Below are positions 24,964-31,486 of a stretch of DNA of 31,486 nucleotides, piece after piece. A program made the position numbers and the translations under genes. This stretch comes from an uncultured Bacteroides sp. GTDB lineage: Bacteria > Bacteroidota > Bacteroidia > Bacteroidales > Bacteroidaceae. Under the pieces are notes generated by a model. That model saw only the letters and a program-made list of their open reading frames with translations. It was not told the DNA's origin and ran no database searches. Position 1 is the first letter of the stretch; every line of letters starts with the position of its first letter. Location of the stretch: NCBI GenBank assembly GCA_902472795.1, contig CABROZ010000013.1:1-31486 (forward strand), given 5' to 3'.

Positions 24964-25818
24964 TTAAAACATGATGCCTATGCCTGCCGTGGCTTCCCAG
25001 TACTTGAATGAGTTTGCCTGTACGCCAGCCGATAGAGCAATATTCATGAAGCGCAGGATACAGCCCACTTCAGCTTCTACGCCTTCGTAACTATAATCTT
25101 TGCATTCTGCCATTTGGTCATTGGGCATTTCCCATCCCATGATGCGGTTGCCATATCCGACACCAGCGTATAGGTAGAATGGGAGGGCAATGCGTTGCAA
25201 CAGACCACCGGTGATGGCCAAGCGACTACTCTCCTCGTTTCCTGTAAACCAGGAGGGGGTATCGTTGCCTTCAATGATTCCATCAGCATTGCAGATATAA
25301 TCCGAATTGATGTTTTTGAAATTGTATTTTATTTTCAGGTATCCTCCTGTTTTCTTCACTACACCAATCATAACGCCATAGGAGAAAGTTTTTCCGACAC
25401 CAACTACAGGCATAACTAATGTGCGTACTTTCTGGTCTTCGCTTAAGATCAGTTTGAGGTCAAGGCTATATACGACTTGTTTTTCCAGCCGTTCGGGAAA
25501 GTCGAATCTCAGTGTGCCGTATTGTTCGCTACGTATGGTGATGTTACGTGATCGACTGGCCATATAGACAATGGCTTCGCCTGGTTTGTAGATGACATCT
25601 CCTACGATGTTTCCTTCGAAAGAAAAGTCTTTTGTCTGGGGAACCGACACTCTTACAATAGCACATGGTTCTTCGTTCAAGTCAAGCCGCTCTTGGGTGC
25701 GTGCCAGTAAATCACGGTCTTTTCGCAGAAATGATTTAACTGTTATTTCTTGCGCGTGCAATACTCCTCCCGACAGGAAGAGGATTGCTGTTAGTAGAAG
25801 GAGAACTTTTCTGCTCAT
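24964..25818 (-). CDS. Exported protein with PEGA-like N-domain and barrel-like C-terminus
   Basis: This 284-residue protein opens the operon. A signal peptide spans about residues 1-22 (ending GVLHAQ). Residues about 23-125 look like a PEGA-type beta-sandwich found at the N-terminus of many Bacteroidetes envelope proteins (FEGNIVGDVIYKPGEAIVYM, then RNITIRSEQYGTLRFDFP). Residues about 135-284 consist of alternating glycine/aromatic strands (for example GVMIGVVKKTGGYLKIKYNF, YLYAGVGYGNRIMGW, ATAGIGIMF) and end in Phe, like a small outer-membrane barrel. I infer an outer-membrane-anchored component. A consensus -7 box lies 40 bp upstream of the ATG. Confidence is high for an exported gene, moderate for the domain assignments. 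Confidence 0.8.
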   Translation of the reverse strand: MSRKVLLLLTAILFLSGGVLHAQEITVKSFLRKDRDLLARTQERLDLNEEPCAIVRVSVPQTKDFSFEGNIVGDVIYKPGEAIVYMASRSRNITIRSEQYGTLRFDFPERLEKQVVYSLDLKLILSEDQKVRTLVMPVVGVGKTFSYGVMIGVVKKTGGYLKIKYNFKNINSDYICNADGIIEGNDTPSWFTGNEESSRLAITGGLLQRIALPFYLYAGVGYGNRIMGWEMPNDQMAECKDYSYEGVEAEVGCILRFMNIALSAGVQANSFKYWEATAGIGIMF

Positions 25819-25857
25819 GAATAGATATTTTCATTAAGTATATTCGTTAACTCCTTA

Positions 25858-25865
25858 CAAAGATA
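25858..25865 (-). promoter_or_regulatory. -7 box of the seven-gene operon promoter
   Basis: The minus strand reads TATCTTTG, a full TAnnTTTG match, 40 bp upstream of the first operon gene. A T-rich stretch (GTTTTTT) lies near the expected -33 position but is not a clear TTTG. No other consensus box is seen before any internal gene gap, supporting one transcript. Confidence 0.6.
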
Positions 25866-26068
25866 TTTAATGTAAATGTATATAAAAAACGTAAAATCCG
25901 GTTATTGTCCTAAAAAGTCTATAGCAATGACTAAATGGTAATAATAAGAGATTATTAGGATAAATATTTATTAGAATTTTTATTTGAGAAAGACTTTTGA
26001 CAGGGGTATCTTTTATAAATAAAGTGTTTCAGCTTTTGATTGGTATGGTTGGAAAGATTCGGAAGTTA
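25866..26068. other. AT-rich gap upstream of the seven-gene operon
   Basis: This part of the 466-bp gap between the operon and uxuA is very AT-rich and holds no gene. A short palindromic run lies near 25937-25960 (TAATAATAAGAGATTATTA). It may contain upstream control sites for the operon, but none can be named. Confidence 0.4.
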
Positions 26069-26281
26069 AAAAGTCAGGAGCCAAGTTGCTTACCATTCTA
26101 TGTAGGAATATCAAAATAAAGAAGATTAATGTTTTATTATTAATGCCTCTTAGGCCTTTTAGAGATAATTTATATAAAGGTATATACATTTTTCCCCGTT
26201 TATCAGGAGGGGAATTATGCTTGGGATGGTATTATGTTTTCTTGCTTTTGATATATCTTTTTCTTAACTCCTGACTTTTTT
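26069..26281. repeat. MITE-like element with terminal inverted repeats
   Basis: AAAAAGTCAGGAG (26069-26081) is matched by its exact complement CTCCTGACTTTTT (starting 26267), and the match extends inward to 16 of 18 bp. The 213-bp unit contains a TTCCCC/GGGGAA hairpin (about 26192-26214). An open frame of 62 codons (26086-26274) fills the interior but has no recognisable product. No target-site duplication is evident. It lies just beyond the end of uxuA. Confidence 0.5.
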
Positions 26282-26284
26282 TAT

Positions 26285-27457
26285 TTAATTATACAGCGTC
26301 TTTGCGATGCCCATTTCCAGTCCGCGCAGTTCGGCCAGTCCGCGCAGGCGGCCGATGCACGAGTAGCCGGGGTTGGTCTTCTTGCGCAGGTCGTCCACCA
26401 TTTGGTGTCCGTGGTCGGGGCGCATGGGGATGGAGACGCCGCGGCGCTGTTGCATTTCGAGGAAGGCTTTCATCACGCCATACATATCGACATCGCCTTC
26501 CAGATGGTTGGCTTCGTAGAAGTTGCCTTCGGCATCGCGCTTGGTAGAGCGCAGGTGTACGAAGTTGATGCGGTCGGCAAAGCGGGTCATCATGGCGGCG
26601 CAGTCGTTGGCGCTGCTCACACCTAAGGAACCGGTGCACAGGCAGAGTCCGTTGCTGGGATTGGGCACGGCATCGATGAGTGCCTGGAAGTCTTCGGCAC
26701 AGCTCATGATGCGTGGCAGGCCCAGGATGGACATGGGCGGATCGTCGGGGTGGATGACTAACTTGACGCCTACTTCGTCGGCTACGGGGCAGATTTCGCT
26801 CAGGAAGTAGATGAGGTTCTGACGGAGGCGTTCGGGCGTGATGTCCTTGTAACGGTCCAGTTCGTGTTGGAACTGCTCCAGTGTGAAGCTCTCTTCCGAG
26901 CCGGGCAGACCGGCTATCATGTTGCGGACGAGTTTCTGCTTGTCTTCTTCGGTCATCTGTTCGAAGCGGGCACGGGCTTTGGCTTTCTCTTCGTCGGTGT
27001 ATTCGGCTTCGGCACCGGGACGGCGCAGCAGGAAAAGGTCGAAAGCGATGAAGGCTGCACGTTCGAAGCGCAGGGCACGACTGCCGTCGGGCAGTTCGTA
27101 GGCCAGGTCGGTACGTGTCCAGTCCAACACGGGCATAAAGTTGTAAGTGACGATGTTCACGCCGCATCGGGCCAGGTTGCGCAGGCTCTCCTTGTAGTTG
27201 TCGATGTAGCGTTGGAAGTCGCCCGTCTGCGTCTTGATGTGCTCATGCACGGGCACGCTTTCGACGACGGACCACGTGAGGCCTACTTCCTCGATCATCT
27301 GTTTTCGTTTCATGATTTCTTCTACCGTCCACACTTCACCGTTGGGGATGTGGTGCAGGGCATTGACAATGCCGGTGGCTCCGGCCTGTTTGATGTCCCA
27401 CAGGCTGATGGGGTCGTTGGGCCCGTACCAGCGCCAGGTTTGTTCACAAAGTATCAT
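26285..27457 (-). CDS. uxuA: D-mannonate dehydratase
   Basis: UxuA dehydrates D-mannonate to 2-keto-3-deoxygluconate in the hexuronate (glucuronate) pathway in the cytoplasm. The 390-residue protein has the full-length UxuA TIM-barrel. Metal-site residues are visible: His236 in VIHPDDPPM, Cys274 in CLCTGSLG, His301 in FVHLRSTKR and Asp348 in RPDHGHQM. The N-terminus (MILCEQTWRWYGPNDPISL) is typical. It is the second gene after the SDR oxidoreductase on the minus strand, and the two catalyse consecutive steps. The leader just before its ATG is made of octamer repeats and has no Shine-Dalgarno sequence. The MITE-like element begins right after its stop. Confidence 0.96.
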   Translation of the reverse strand: MILCEQTWRWYGPNDPISLWDIKQAGATGIVNALHHIPNGEVWTVEEIMKRKQMIEEVGLTWSVVESVPVHEHIKTQTGDFQRYIDNYKESLRNLARCGVNIVTYNFMPVLDWTRTDLAYELPDGSRALRFERAAFIAFDLFLLRRPGAEAEYTDEEKAKARARFEQMTEEDKQKLVRNMIAGLPGSEESFTLEQFQHELDRYKDITPERLRQNLIYFLSEICPVADEVGVKLVIHPDDPPMSILGLPRIMSCAEDFQALIDAVPNPSNGLCLCTGSLGVSSANDCAAMMTRFADRINFVHLRSTKRDAEGNFYEANHLEGDVDMYGVMKAFLEMQQRRGVSIPMRPDHGHQMVDDLRKKTNPGYSCIGRLRGLAELRGLEMGIAKTLYN

Positions 27458-27617
27458 AAGTTGAGTTTTTGAGTTCTTAAGTTTTTAAGTTTTTGAGTTT
27501 TTGAGTTTTTGAGTTTTTAAGTTTTCAGGTTTTTTAGTGCTACGGCTTGACTTCAGCTTAGATTATCTCGCAGCATTATGAACTTAAAAACTCAAAAACT
27601 TAAAAACTCAAAAACTT
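27458..27617. repeat. Octamer repeat arrays forming a 37-nt inverted repeat
   Basis: About nine copies of the octamer (A/G)AGTTTTT run from 27458 to about 27531, and reverse-complement copies occupy 27581-27617. The segment 27487-27523 pairs with 27581-27617 at 36 of 37 positions around a 57-nt unique loop. The arrays fill the spacer between the SDR gene and uxuA and directly abut the uxuA start codon. On the transcript they would form one large stem-loop. Confidence 0.85.
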
Positions 27618-27621
27618 ACTT

Positions 27622-28434
27622 TTACATGGCAAACACATTGAATCCGCCATCTACTACGGCTACGGTACCTGTCACGAAGCTGGAGGCATCGCTGATGAGG
27701 TACTGGATGGTGCCGCACAGTTCTTCGGGGCGTCCCATGCGGCCAAAAGGAGTCTGACGGATGACGTCTTGTCCGCGTTGGGTCCACGAGCCGTCGGGGT
27801 TGGTCAGCAGGGTGCGGTTCTGTTCGGTCAGGAAGAAGCCCGGGGCAATGGCATTCACGCGGATGCCTTCGCCGAACTTCTTGGCCACTTCGGTAGCCAT
27901 GAAGGCGGTATAATTGGAGATGCCGGCTTTGGCGGCGGCGTAGCCTGCCACGCGGGTCATGGGGCGGAAGGCGGCCATGCTCGAGAAGTTGACGATGGCT
28001 CCCTTCTTCTGTTCTACCATCGGTTTCAGGAATACCTGTGTGGGCAGTACGGTACCGGTCAGGTTCAGTTCGAGGACGCGCTGGAATTCTTCAATCTTCA
28101 GGTCGAAGAAAGTGCCGTCGGGGGCGATGGTGGCTCCCGGCATGTTGCCTCCGGCAGCGTTCAGCAGGGCGTCGATTCGTCCGTAGGCTTTCAGAATGTC
28201 GGCTAAGTTTTGCTCTAATATTTCGCGGTTCATGACGTCGGTGGTCAGGAACATGGCTTCGCCTCCGTTGGCTTTGATGCCTTCTACGATGGCTTTTCCT
28301 ACTTCGGCTTTGCGTCCGAGGATGACTACCTTAGCACCTTCTTCGGCCAAATGGGCGGCAATGGCTCTGCCCAGAATGCCGGTTCCACCGGTGATGACTA
28401 CTACTCTGTCTTTGATGTCGAATAAGTTTTTCAT
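27622..28434 (-). CDS. SDR-family D-mannonate oxidoreductase (fructuronate reductase)
   Basis: This 270-residue short-chain dehydrogenase matches the D-mannonate oxidoreductase group that interconverts D-fructuronate and D-mannonate using NAD(P)H. It is a non-homologous substitute for the classical polyol-dehydrogenase-type UxuB. The Rossmann glycine motif TGGTGILG (15-22), NAAGG (92-96), the catalytic serine in NFSSM (149-153), and Tyr165/Lys169 in AGYAAAKAG are visible. A C-terminal VVDGGFNVFAM completes the fold. It lies upstream of uxuA on the same strand with a 164-bp repeat-filled spacer, so the two genes form a glucuronate-degradation pair. Specificity comes from family resemblance and context. 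A -7 box is found 67 bp upstream. Confidence 0.9.
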   Translation of the reverse strand: MKNLFDIKDRVVVITGGTGILGRAIAAHLAEEGAKVVILGRKAEVGKAIVEGIKANGGEAMFLTTDVMNREILEQNLADILKAYGRIDALLNAAGGNMPGATIAPDGTFFDLKIEEFQRVLELNLTGTVLPTQVFLKPMVEQKKGAIVNFSSMAAFRPMTRVAGYAAAKAGISNYTAFMATEVAKKFGEGIRVNAIAPGFFLTEQNRTLLTNPDGSWTQRGQDVIRQTPFGRMGRPEELCGTIQYLISDASSFVTGTVAVVDGGFNVFAM

Positions 28435-28500
28435 GATGAATTATGTTTTTAATTAGTTAGTTAGAATCTGTTTTCTTGTTCGGATATCCTACTTCAACAA

Positions 28501-28508
28501 CAAAGTTA
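28501..28508 (-). promoter_or_regulatory. -7 box of the hexuronate gene pair
   Basis: The minus strand reads TAACTTTG, a full TAnnTTTG match, 67 bp upstream of the SDR ATG. A -33 TTTG at proper spacing is not evident. The leader between them is AT-rich without obvious operator symmetry. Confidence 0.5.
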
Positions 28509-28581
28509 CACATTAATTTCTTACAAGTGTTGCACGTCTGTCTCAATTTCTTTCTTCCTGGTTTCATTCATACATGTTTTC

Positions 28582-28607
28582 AGCTGTTTTTATTCCTGTA
28601 AACAGCT
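28582..28607. terminator. Hairpin over the wbqC stop codon
   Basis: AGCTGTTT (28582-28589) is a perfect complement of AAACAGCT (28600-28607). The stem overlaps the wbqC stop. A TTTTTT run follows it on the + strand, whereas the minus (wbqC) strand lacks a U tract. It may therefore stop antisense transcription or simply stabilise the wbqC mRNA end. Confidence 0.4.
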
Positions 28608-29231
28608 TTTTTGGAGTACCAGCAGACTTTCGGGACCCATGTTGAACAGCAGGTCAACGATGCTGAGGTTGGGCAGGAATCCTAACTTCTCCTGGAATAC
28701 CTGATAGTAGGGACAGGGGCAGAAGTCAGGGTCTTCCGTACGGAAATCTTTCTTGGGATGGATGCGTTCGCGGAAGTCGTCCTTATCGGGGCCGAACGAA
28801 GTGCGGTATTCGGAGGTGCGCTCCAGATGGGGCTGCAGATCGATGAGTGAGCAGATGAGGCTGCACAGGGCCTCGTTGAAGTCGATGAGAAACTCGTATT
28901 TCTTTTCGTAGAAGGGGCGGAAATCGTCCTTGTAGTACTCGAAGAAGGGTGTGTGGTTGTAGGCCGATTCCAAGGCATTCCAGTGCAGGTGGCGCCAGTT
29001 GCCGTGGTCGGAGATGCGGATGTCGCGCATGGGGCACTTCAGCGTATCGGGTTTCACGGTGGGGACGGTGAGTGCCAGCGGCCCGTCGGGAGCGGCAATG
29101 GTGCAGCGGTTGCGGTAGGTCTGCTTCGTATAATGGTCGTGCTGCTCGATGAAGATTTTGTCATACGTCAGAAGTTTGACGTAATACTCTACGGGTGCCA
29201 GGTAGGCGGAGGACAGGAAGATTGTTTTCAT
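28590..29231 (-). CDS. WbqC-like family protein
   Basis: This 213-residue protein belongs to the WbqC-like family. Members were named from O-antigen clusters, but their reaction is not established. Family features include the N-terminal FLSSAYLAPVEYYVKLL (replacing the usual QPxYxP start), the IEQHDHYTKQTYRNRC region with YRNR, LTVPTVKP, and the HLHWNALESAYNHTPFF motif (about 81-97). There is no signal peptide or membrane segment, so it is cytoplasmic. It follows the inner S26 gene by 46 bp on the same strand and is probably the last gene of that transcript. The linkage of wbqC to twin signal-peptidase genes is, to my knowledge, common in Bacteroides. The biological reason is not known. Confidence 0.85.
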   Translation of the reverse strand: MKTIFLSSAYLAPVEYYVKLLTYDKIFIEQHDHYTKQTYRNRCTIAAPDGPLALTVPTVKPDTLKCPMRDIRISDHGNWRHLHWNALESAYNHTPFFEYYKDDFRPFYEKKYEFLIDFNEALCSLICSLIDLQPHLERTSEYRTSFGPDKDDFRERIHPKKDFRTEDPDFCPCPYYQVFQEKLGFLPNLSIVDLLFNMGPESLLVLQKSCLQE

Positions 29232-29277
29232 GTTCTTGAAAAATGCTTTTAGTCATGCGGGGCGGTATGCGCAGGCG

Positions 29278-30210
29278 TCAGTGAATCCGGTGCCCGATGC
29301 GGTTCCATCGGTAACCGCTGAAGGGACCGCTGCCGTCGCGTTTGGAGAACCATATCAGCGAGGCTTTGCCTATGATGTGGTCTTTGGGTACGAAGCCGAA
29401 GAGGCGCGAGTCGGACAGGTTGACGGGATTGTTGGATACCACCCAGTAATAGTCTTTGGTGAAGTAGCAGTGCTGTGTGGGCTTGCCGTCGATGAAGAGG
29501 GTGTCGTTTCGGATTTCGGCCTGCCGGTGTTCGTGCAGTACCAGCGTGTTGCACAGCAGGGTGCGGTTCCAGGGATATACGCGCAGCACTTTGCCCTTGC
29601 CGGGTATTATCAGCGGTTTCAGGGTACGGGCAGAGTCGGTCTGATCCAGCGGCTCTATCCACGGACAGATGTTGAGCGACTGTTCCAGCAGGTAGGCTTC
29701 GTAGCGGCTGAAGCTGCGTATGTTGCGCAGGGAGTCCTGGCCCAGTATCGGGCCGGGTTTGATATTGAGCAGGGGCAGCAGTGAGTCGAGCTGCTTCTCG
29801 CGGTTGCGCGGGTAGGCATAGAGGAACTTCTGGTCGGGGGCATCCTGTTCGGACGATACGACGGAGAACAGGGAGTCGATCAGCAAGGTGTCGCCCGGCG
29901 TACCGATGCAACGGTTGATGAACACTTCGCGGCGGTCGGTTACGGGTTCCTTCAGATTGGCGGGGTTGTTGAAGACGATGATGTCGTTCTTTTGCACAGG
30001 CTTGTCGGCCCAGCGGTGATAGCCCAGCCAGGCCATGAAAGGCAGGCGGAGGCCGTAGCTCCATTTGTTCACCAGTATGCGTTCGCCCCGGTACAGCGAA
30101 TTTTCCATGCCCGACGAAGGAATCAAGTAGGGAACGGCCACACAGCCCCGGAGCAACACTACGATGAGTATTGTTCCTGCTATCAGGCCGATGGTTTTCC
30201 ATACTTTCAT
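29278..30210 (-). CDS. S26 signal-peptidase paralogue, probably catalytically inactive
   Basis: This 310-residue membrane protein has the S26 signal peptidase I architecture. There is one N-terminal helix (about 5-29), then the segment IPSSGMENSLYRGERILVNK (30-49) aligned with the box that carries the catalytic Ser, a Lys-box equivalent FINRCIGTPGDTLLI (97-111), a roughly 130-residue insertion, and the C-terminal box SDSRLFGFVPKDHIIGKA. Aligned to E. coli LepB (IPSGSMMPTL; YIKRAVGLPGD), the catalytic Ser position is Gly34 (serines 32 and 33 lie just before it) and the general-base Lys is Asn99. Both dyad residues therefore appear missing. It could be a pseudoenzyme partner of the adjacent lepB or use a shifted serine. 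It lies 78 bp after lepB. Confidence 0.85.
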   Translation of the reverse strand: MKVWKTIGLIAGTILIVVLLRGCVAVPYLIPSSGMENSLYRGERILVNKWSYGLRLPFMAWLGYHRWADKPVQKNDIIVFNNPANLKEPVTDRREVFINRCIGTPGDTLLIDSLFSVVSSEQDAPDQKFLYAYPRNREKQLDSLLPLLNIKPGPILGQDSLRNIRSFSRYEAYLLEQSLNICPWIEPLDQTDSARTLKPLIIPGKGKVLRVYPWNRTLLCNTLVLHEHRQAEIRNDTLFIDGKPTQHCYFTKDYYWVVSNNPVNLSDSRLFGFVPKDHIIGKASLIWFSKRDGSGPFSGYRWNRIGHRIH

Positions 30211-30288
30211 GCTGCGGATGGGTTGCTTTAGGGTTGGAAGGGATGAAGGGGCAGAAGGGGCTTTTCCGCCCTTTCATTCCTTTCTGTA

Positions 30289-31486
30289 TCATTCATCTTT
30301 CACGACCTTGAACAGTCTGTTCCAACGGATTTTGCCGTCGAACCAGCCACGGTCCTTGTCTAACGACAGCCAGACAACGACGGGGCGGCCTACTACGTGG
30401 TCCTCGGGTACGAAGCCCCAGTAGCGGGAGTCGAGCGAGTTGTGACGGTTGTCGCCCATCATCCAGTAGTAGTCCATCCGGAAGGTATATGTATCCGTCT
30501 TCTGTCCGTTGATGTAGATGCCGTCGGCCCGGCGCTCCAGCTTGTTGCCTTCGTAGGCTTCGATGCACCGTTCGTACAGGGGCAGGTTGTCGTCGGTCAG
30601 GGTGATGGTGGCGCCTTTGGCTGGAATCCAGATGGGGCCGTAGTTGTCGCGGTCCCACTTCGTATAGAGGTTCAGCGGGAACATGTCGCCCGAGTAGATG
30701 GCGGGTTCCTTGACGATGCGGCTGATCAGCTTGGTGTTTCCGGCCAGTGCGTCGTACATGGCCTGGGTGAGCGGCAGGTGATAGACGGGTGTCAGGTGGC
30801 CTTGTGCGTCGCGGCGGTCCAAGCCCATTTCCATCAGTCCCATTTCCCAGTTCAGGTCGTCGGTCATCAGCATCTGGTCGTCCTTGCTGATGCCCAAGTC
30901 GCGGAACATTTCATCGGGGATGTACGGGCCGGTGGTCTGTACGAAGTAGTTGAACTGCATGTCCTTGGGGTTCTTGATGGCTTGGCCGTTGATGCAGACT
31001 TGTCCGTCCACGATTTGCAGGGTGTCGCCGGGCAGGCCTACACAACGCTTCACGTAGTTTTCGCGTCGATCGACGGGACGTACTACGACTTTGCCGTACA
31101 GCTGCGGGTTGGAGATGATCTTGTTGCGTCCGGCGCTATAGTACAGGTCGTAAACGGCGCGCTGTTGCTGGCGTGTCAGGCTGTCCATTTCCACTTGTTT
31201 GGGATACAGGCTCTTGCCTTCGCGGTAGGCCAGGGCGTAGAAGTCTTCCATCTGGTGGTTGAGTGCGACGGTGTCGCCGGCGGGGAAGTTGAAGACGACG
31301 ATGTCGTTCAGTTTCACCTTGCCGAATCCCGGCACGCGCTTGTACTTCCATTGCGGCCATTCGATGTACGACTTGCAGTTGAAGATGGGCAGCGTGTGTT
31401 GTGCCAGCGGCATGGAGAGCGGCGTGTTGGGCACACGGGGCCCGTAGCTCATCTTGCTGACGTAGAGGAAGGCGCCCACGAGCAGC
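30289..31486 (-). CDS. lepB: Signal peptidase I, 5' end beyond the window
   Basis: Signal peptidase I cleaves signal peptides from exported proteins at the outer face of the inner membrane. The visible 399 codons include FLYVSKMSYGPRVPNTPLS after the (unseen) catalytic-serine box, KLNDIVVFNFPAGD, the lysine box NYVKRCVGLPGDTLQI with the general-base Lys intact, and the C-terminal MMGDNRHNSLDSRYWGFVPEDHVVG. A large insertion of about 150 residues separates the boxes, as is usual in Bacteroidetes. The frame stays open to the window edge. A GTG at 31479 is not the true start, because the catalytic serine and the membrane helix must lie further upstream. It is followed by the inactive-looking paralogue and wbqC on the same strand. 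Confidence 0.93.
   Translation of the reverse strand, partial: LLVGAFLYVSKMSYGPRVPNTPLSMPLAQHTLPIFNCKSYIEWPQWKYKRVPGFGKVKLNDIVVFNFPAGDTVALNHQMEDFYALAYREGKSLYPKQVEMDSLTRQQQRAVYDLYYSAGRNKIISNPQLYGKVVVRPVDRRENYVKRCVGLPGDTLQIVDGQVCINGQAIKNPKDMQFNYFVQTTGPYIPDEMFRDLGISKDDQMLMTDDLNWEMGLMEMGLDRRDAQGHLTPVYHLPLTQAMYDALAGNTKLISRIVKEPAIYSGDMFPLNLYTKWDRDNYGPIWIPAKGATITLTDDNLPLYERCIEAYEGNKLERRADGIYINGQKTDTYTFRMDYYWMMGDNRHNSLDSRYWGFVPEDHVVGRPVVVWLSLDKDRGWFDGKIRWNRLFKVVKDE

Noticed and set aside
26086..26274. 62-codon hydrophobic ORF inside the terminal-repeat element
   Set aside because: AT-rich sequence yields hydrophobic codons by chance, no ribosome-binding site is clear, and no family is recognised.
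29249..30292. 347-codon same-strand alternative frame over the inner S26 gene
   Set aside because: It is an Arg/Pro/His-rich out-of-frame reading of a gene with clear S26 motifs.

Overview
The window looks like chromosomal DNA from a Bacteroides/Phocaeicola-type member of the Bacteroidales. Three things point there: near-consensus Bacteroides -7 boxes (TAnnTTTG) before several genes, A-rich leaders with weak Shine-Dalgarno sequences, and a gene set typical of the group (an S46 dipeptidyl-peptidase, a single-domain arabinose-5-phosphate isomerase, BspA-type leucine-rich-repeat and FN3 lipoproteins, twin S26 signal peptidases beside a WbqC gene). No rRNA, tRNA, CRISPR array, phage or intact insertion sequence was seen.

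Layout. Positions 1-6958 (+ strand) hold a strong hairpin, ruvB, a DUF559 nuclease-like gene, a large palindromic element, a polysaccharide flippase, a DUF389 membrane protein and a DPP7-like S46 peptidase. Between that peptidase and the convergent oxyR gene lies a tandem array of about eight 22-23 bp units (7034-7212). On the minus strand follow oxyR, a DEAD-box RNA helicase whose C-terminal tail is frameshifted, a tyrosine-phosphatase-like lipoprotein, a small lipoprotein and a gene-poor, AT-rich stretch with an inverted repeat (about 12.07-12.68 kb). Next come an overlapping sugar kinase/arabinose-5-phosphate isomerase pair (minus), a divergent M16 zinc peptidase, an outer-membrane barrel protein (+) and queH (minus).

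The most unusual region is 17017-25818. It is a tight seven-gene minus-strand operon in which every product carries an export signal. In transcription order they are a PEGA-like/barrel-like protein, an FN3 lipoprotein, a BspA-like LRR lipoprotein, an unknown exported protein, an exported NTF2-like protein, an exported protein with a low-complexity linker, and an exported transglutaminase-like protein with an intact Cys-His-Asp triad. Gaps are only 4-29 bp and a TAnnTTTG box sits 40 bp before the first gene. By eye it is AT-richer than its flanks. It looks like a dedicated cell-envelope or surface system for which I recognise no described function; it is the best candidate here for an undescribed system.

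The right end carries a hexuronate pair (an SDR-type D-mannonate oxidoreductase and uxuA) separated by octamer repeats that form a 37-nt inverted repeat, then wbqC and two S26 signal-peptidase genes. The inner S26 paralogue appears to have lost both catalytic residues. The outer one keeps its lysine and runs off the window edge.
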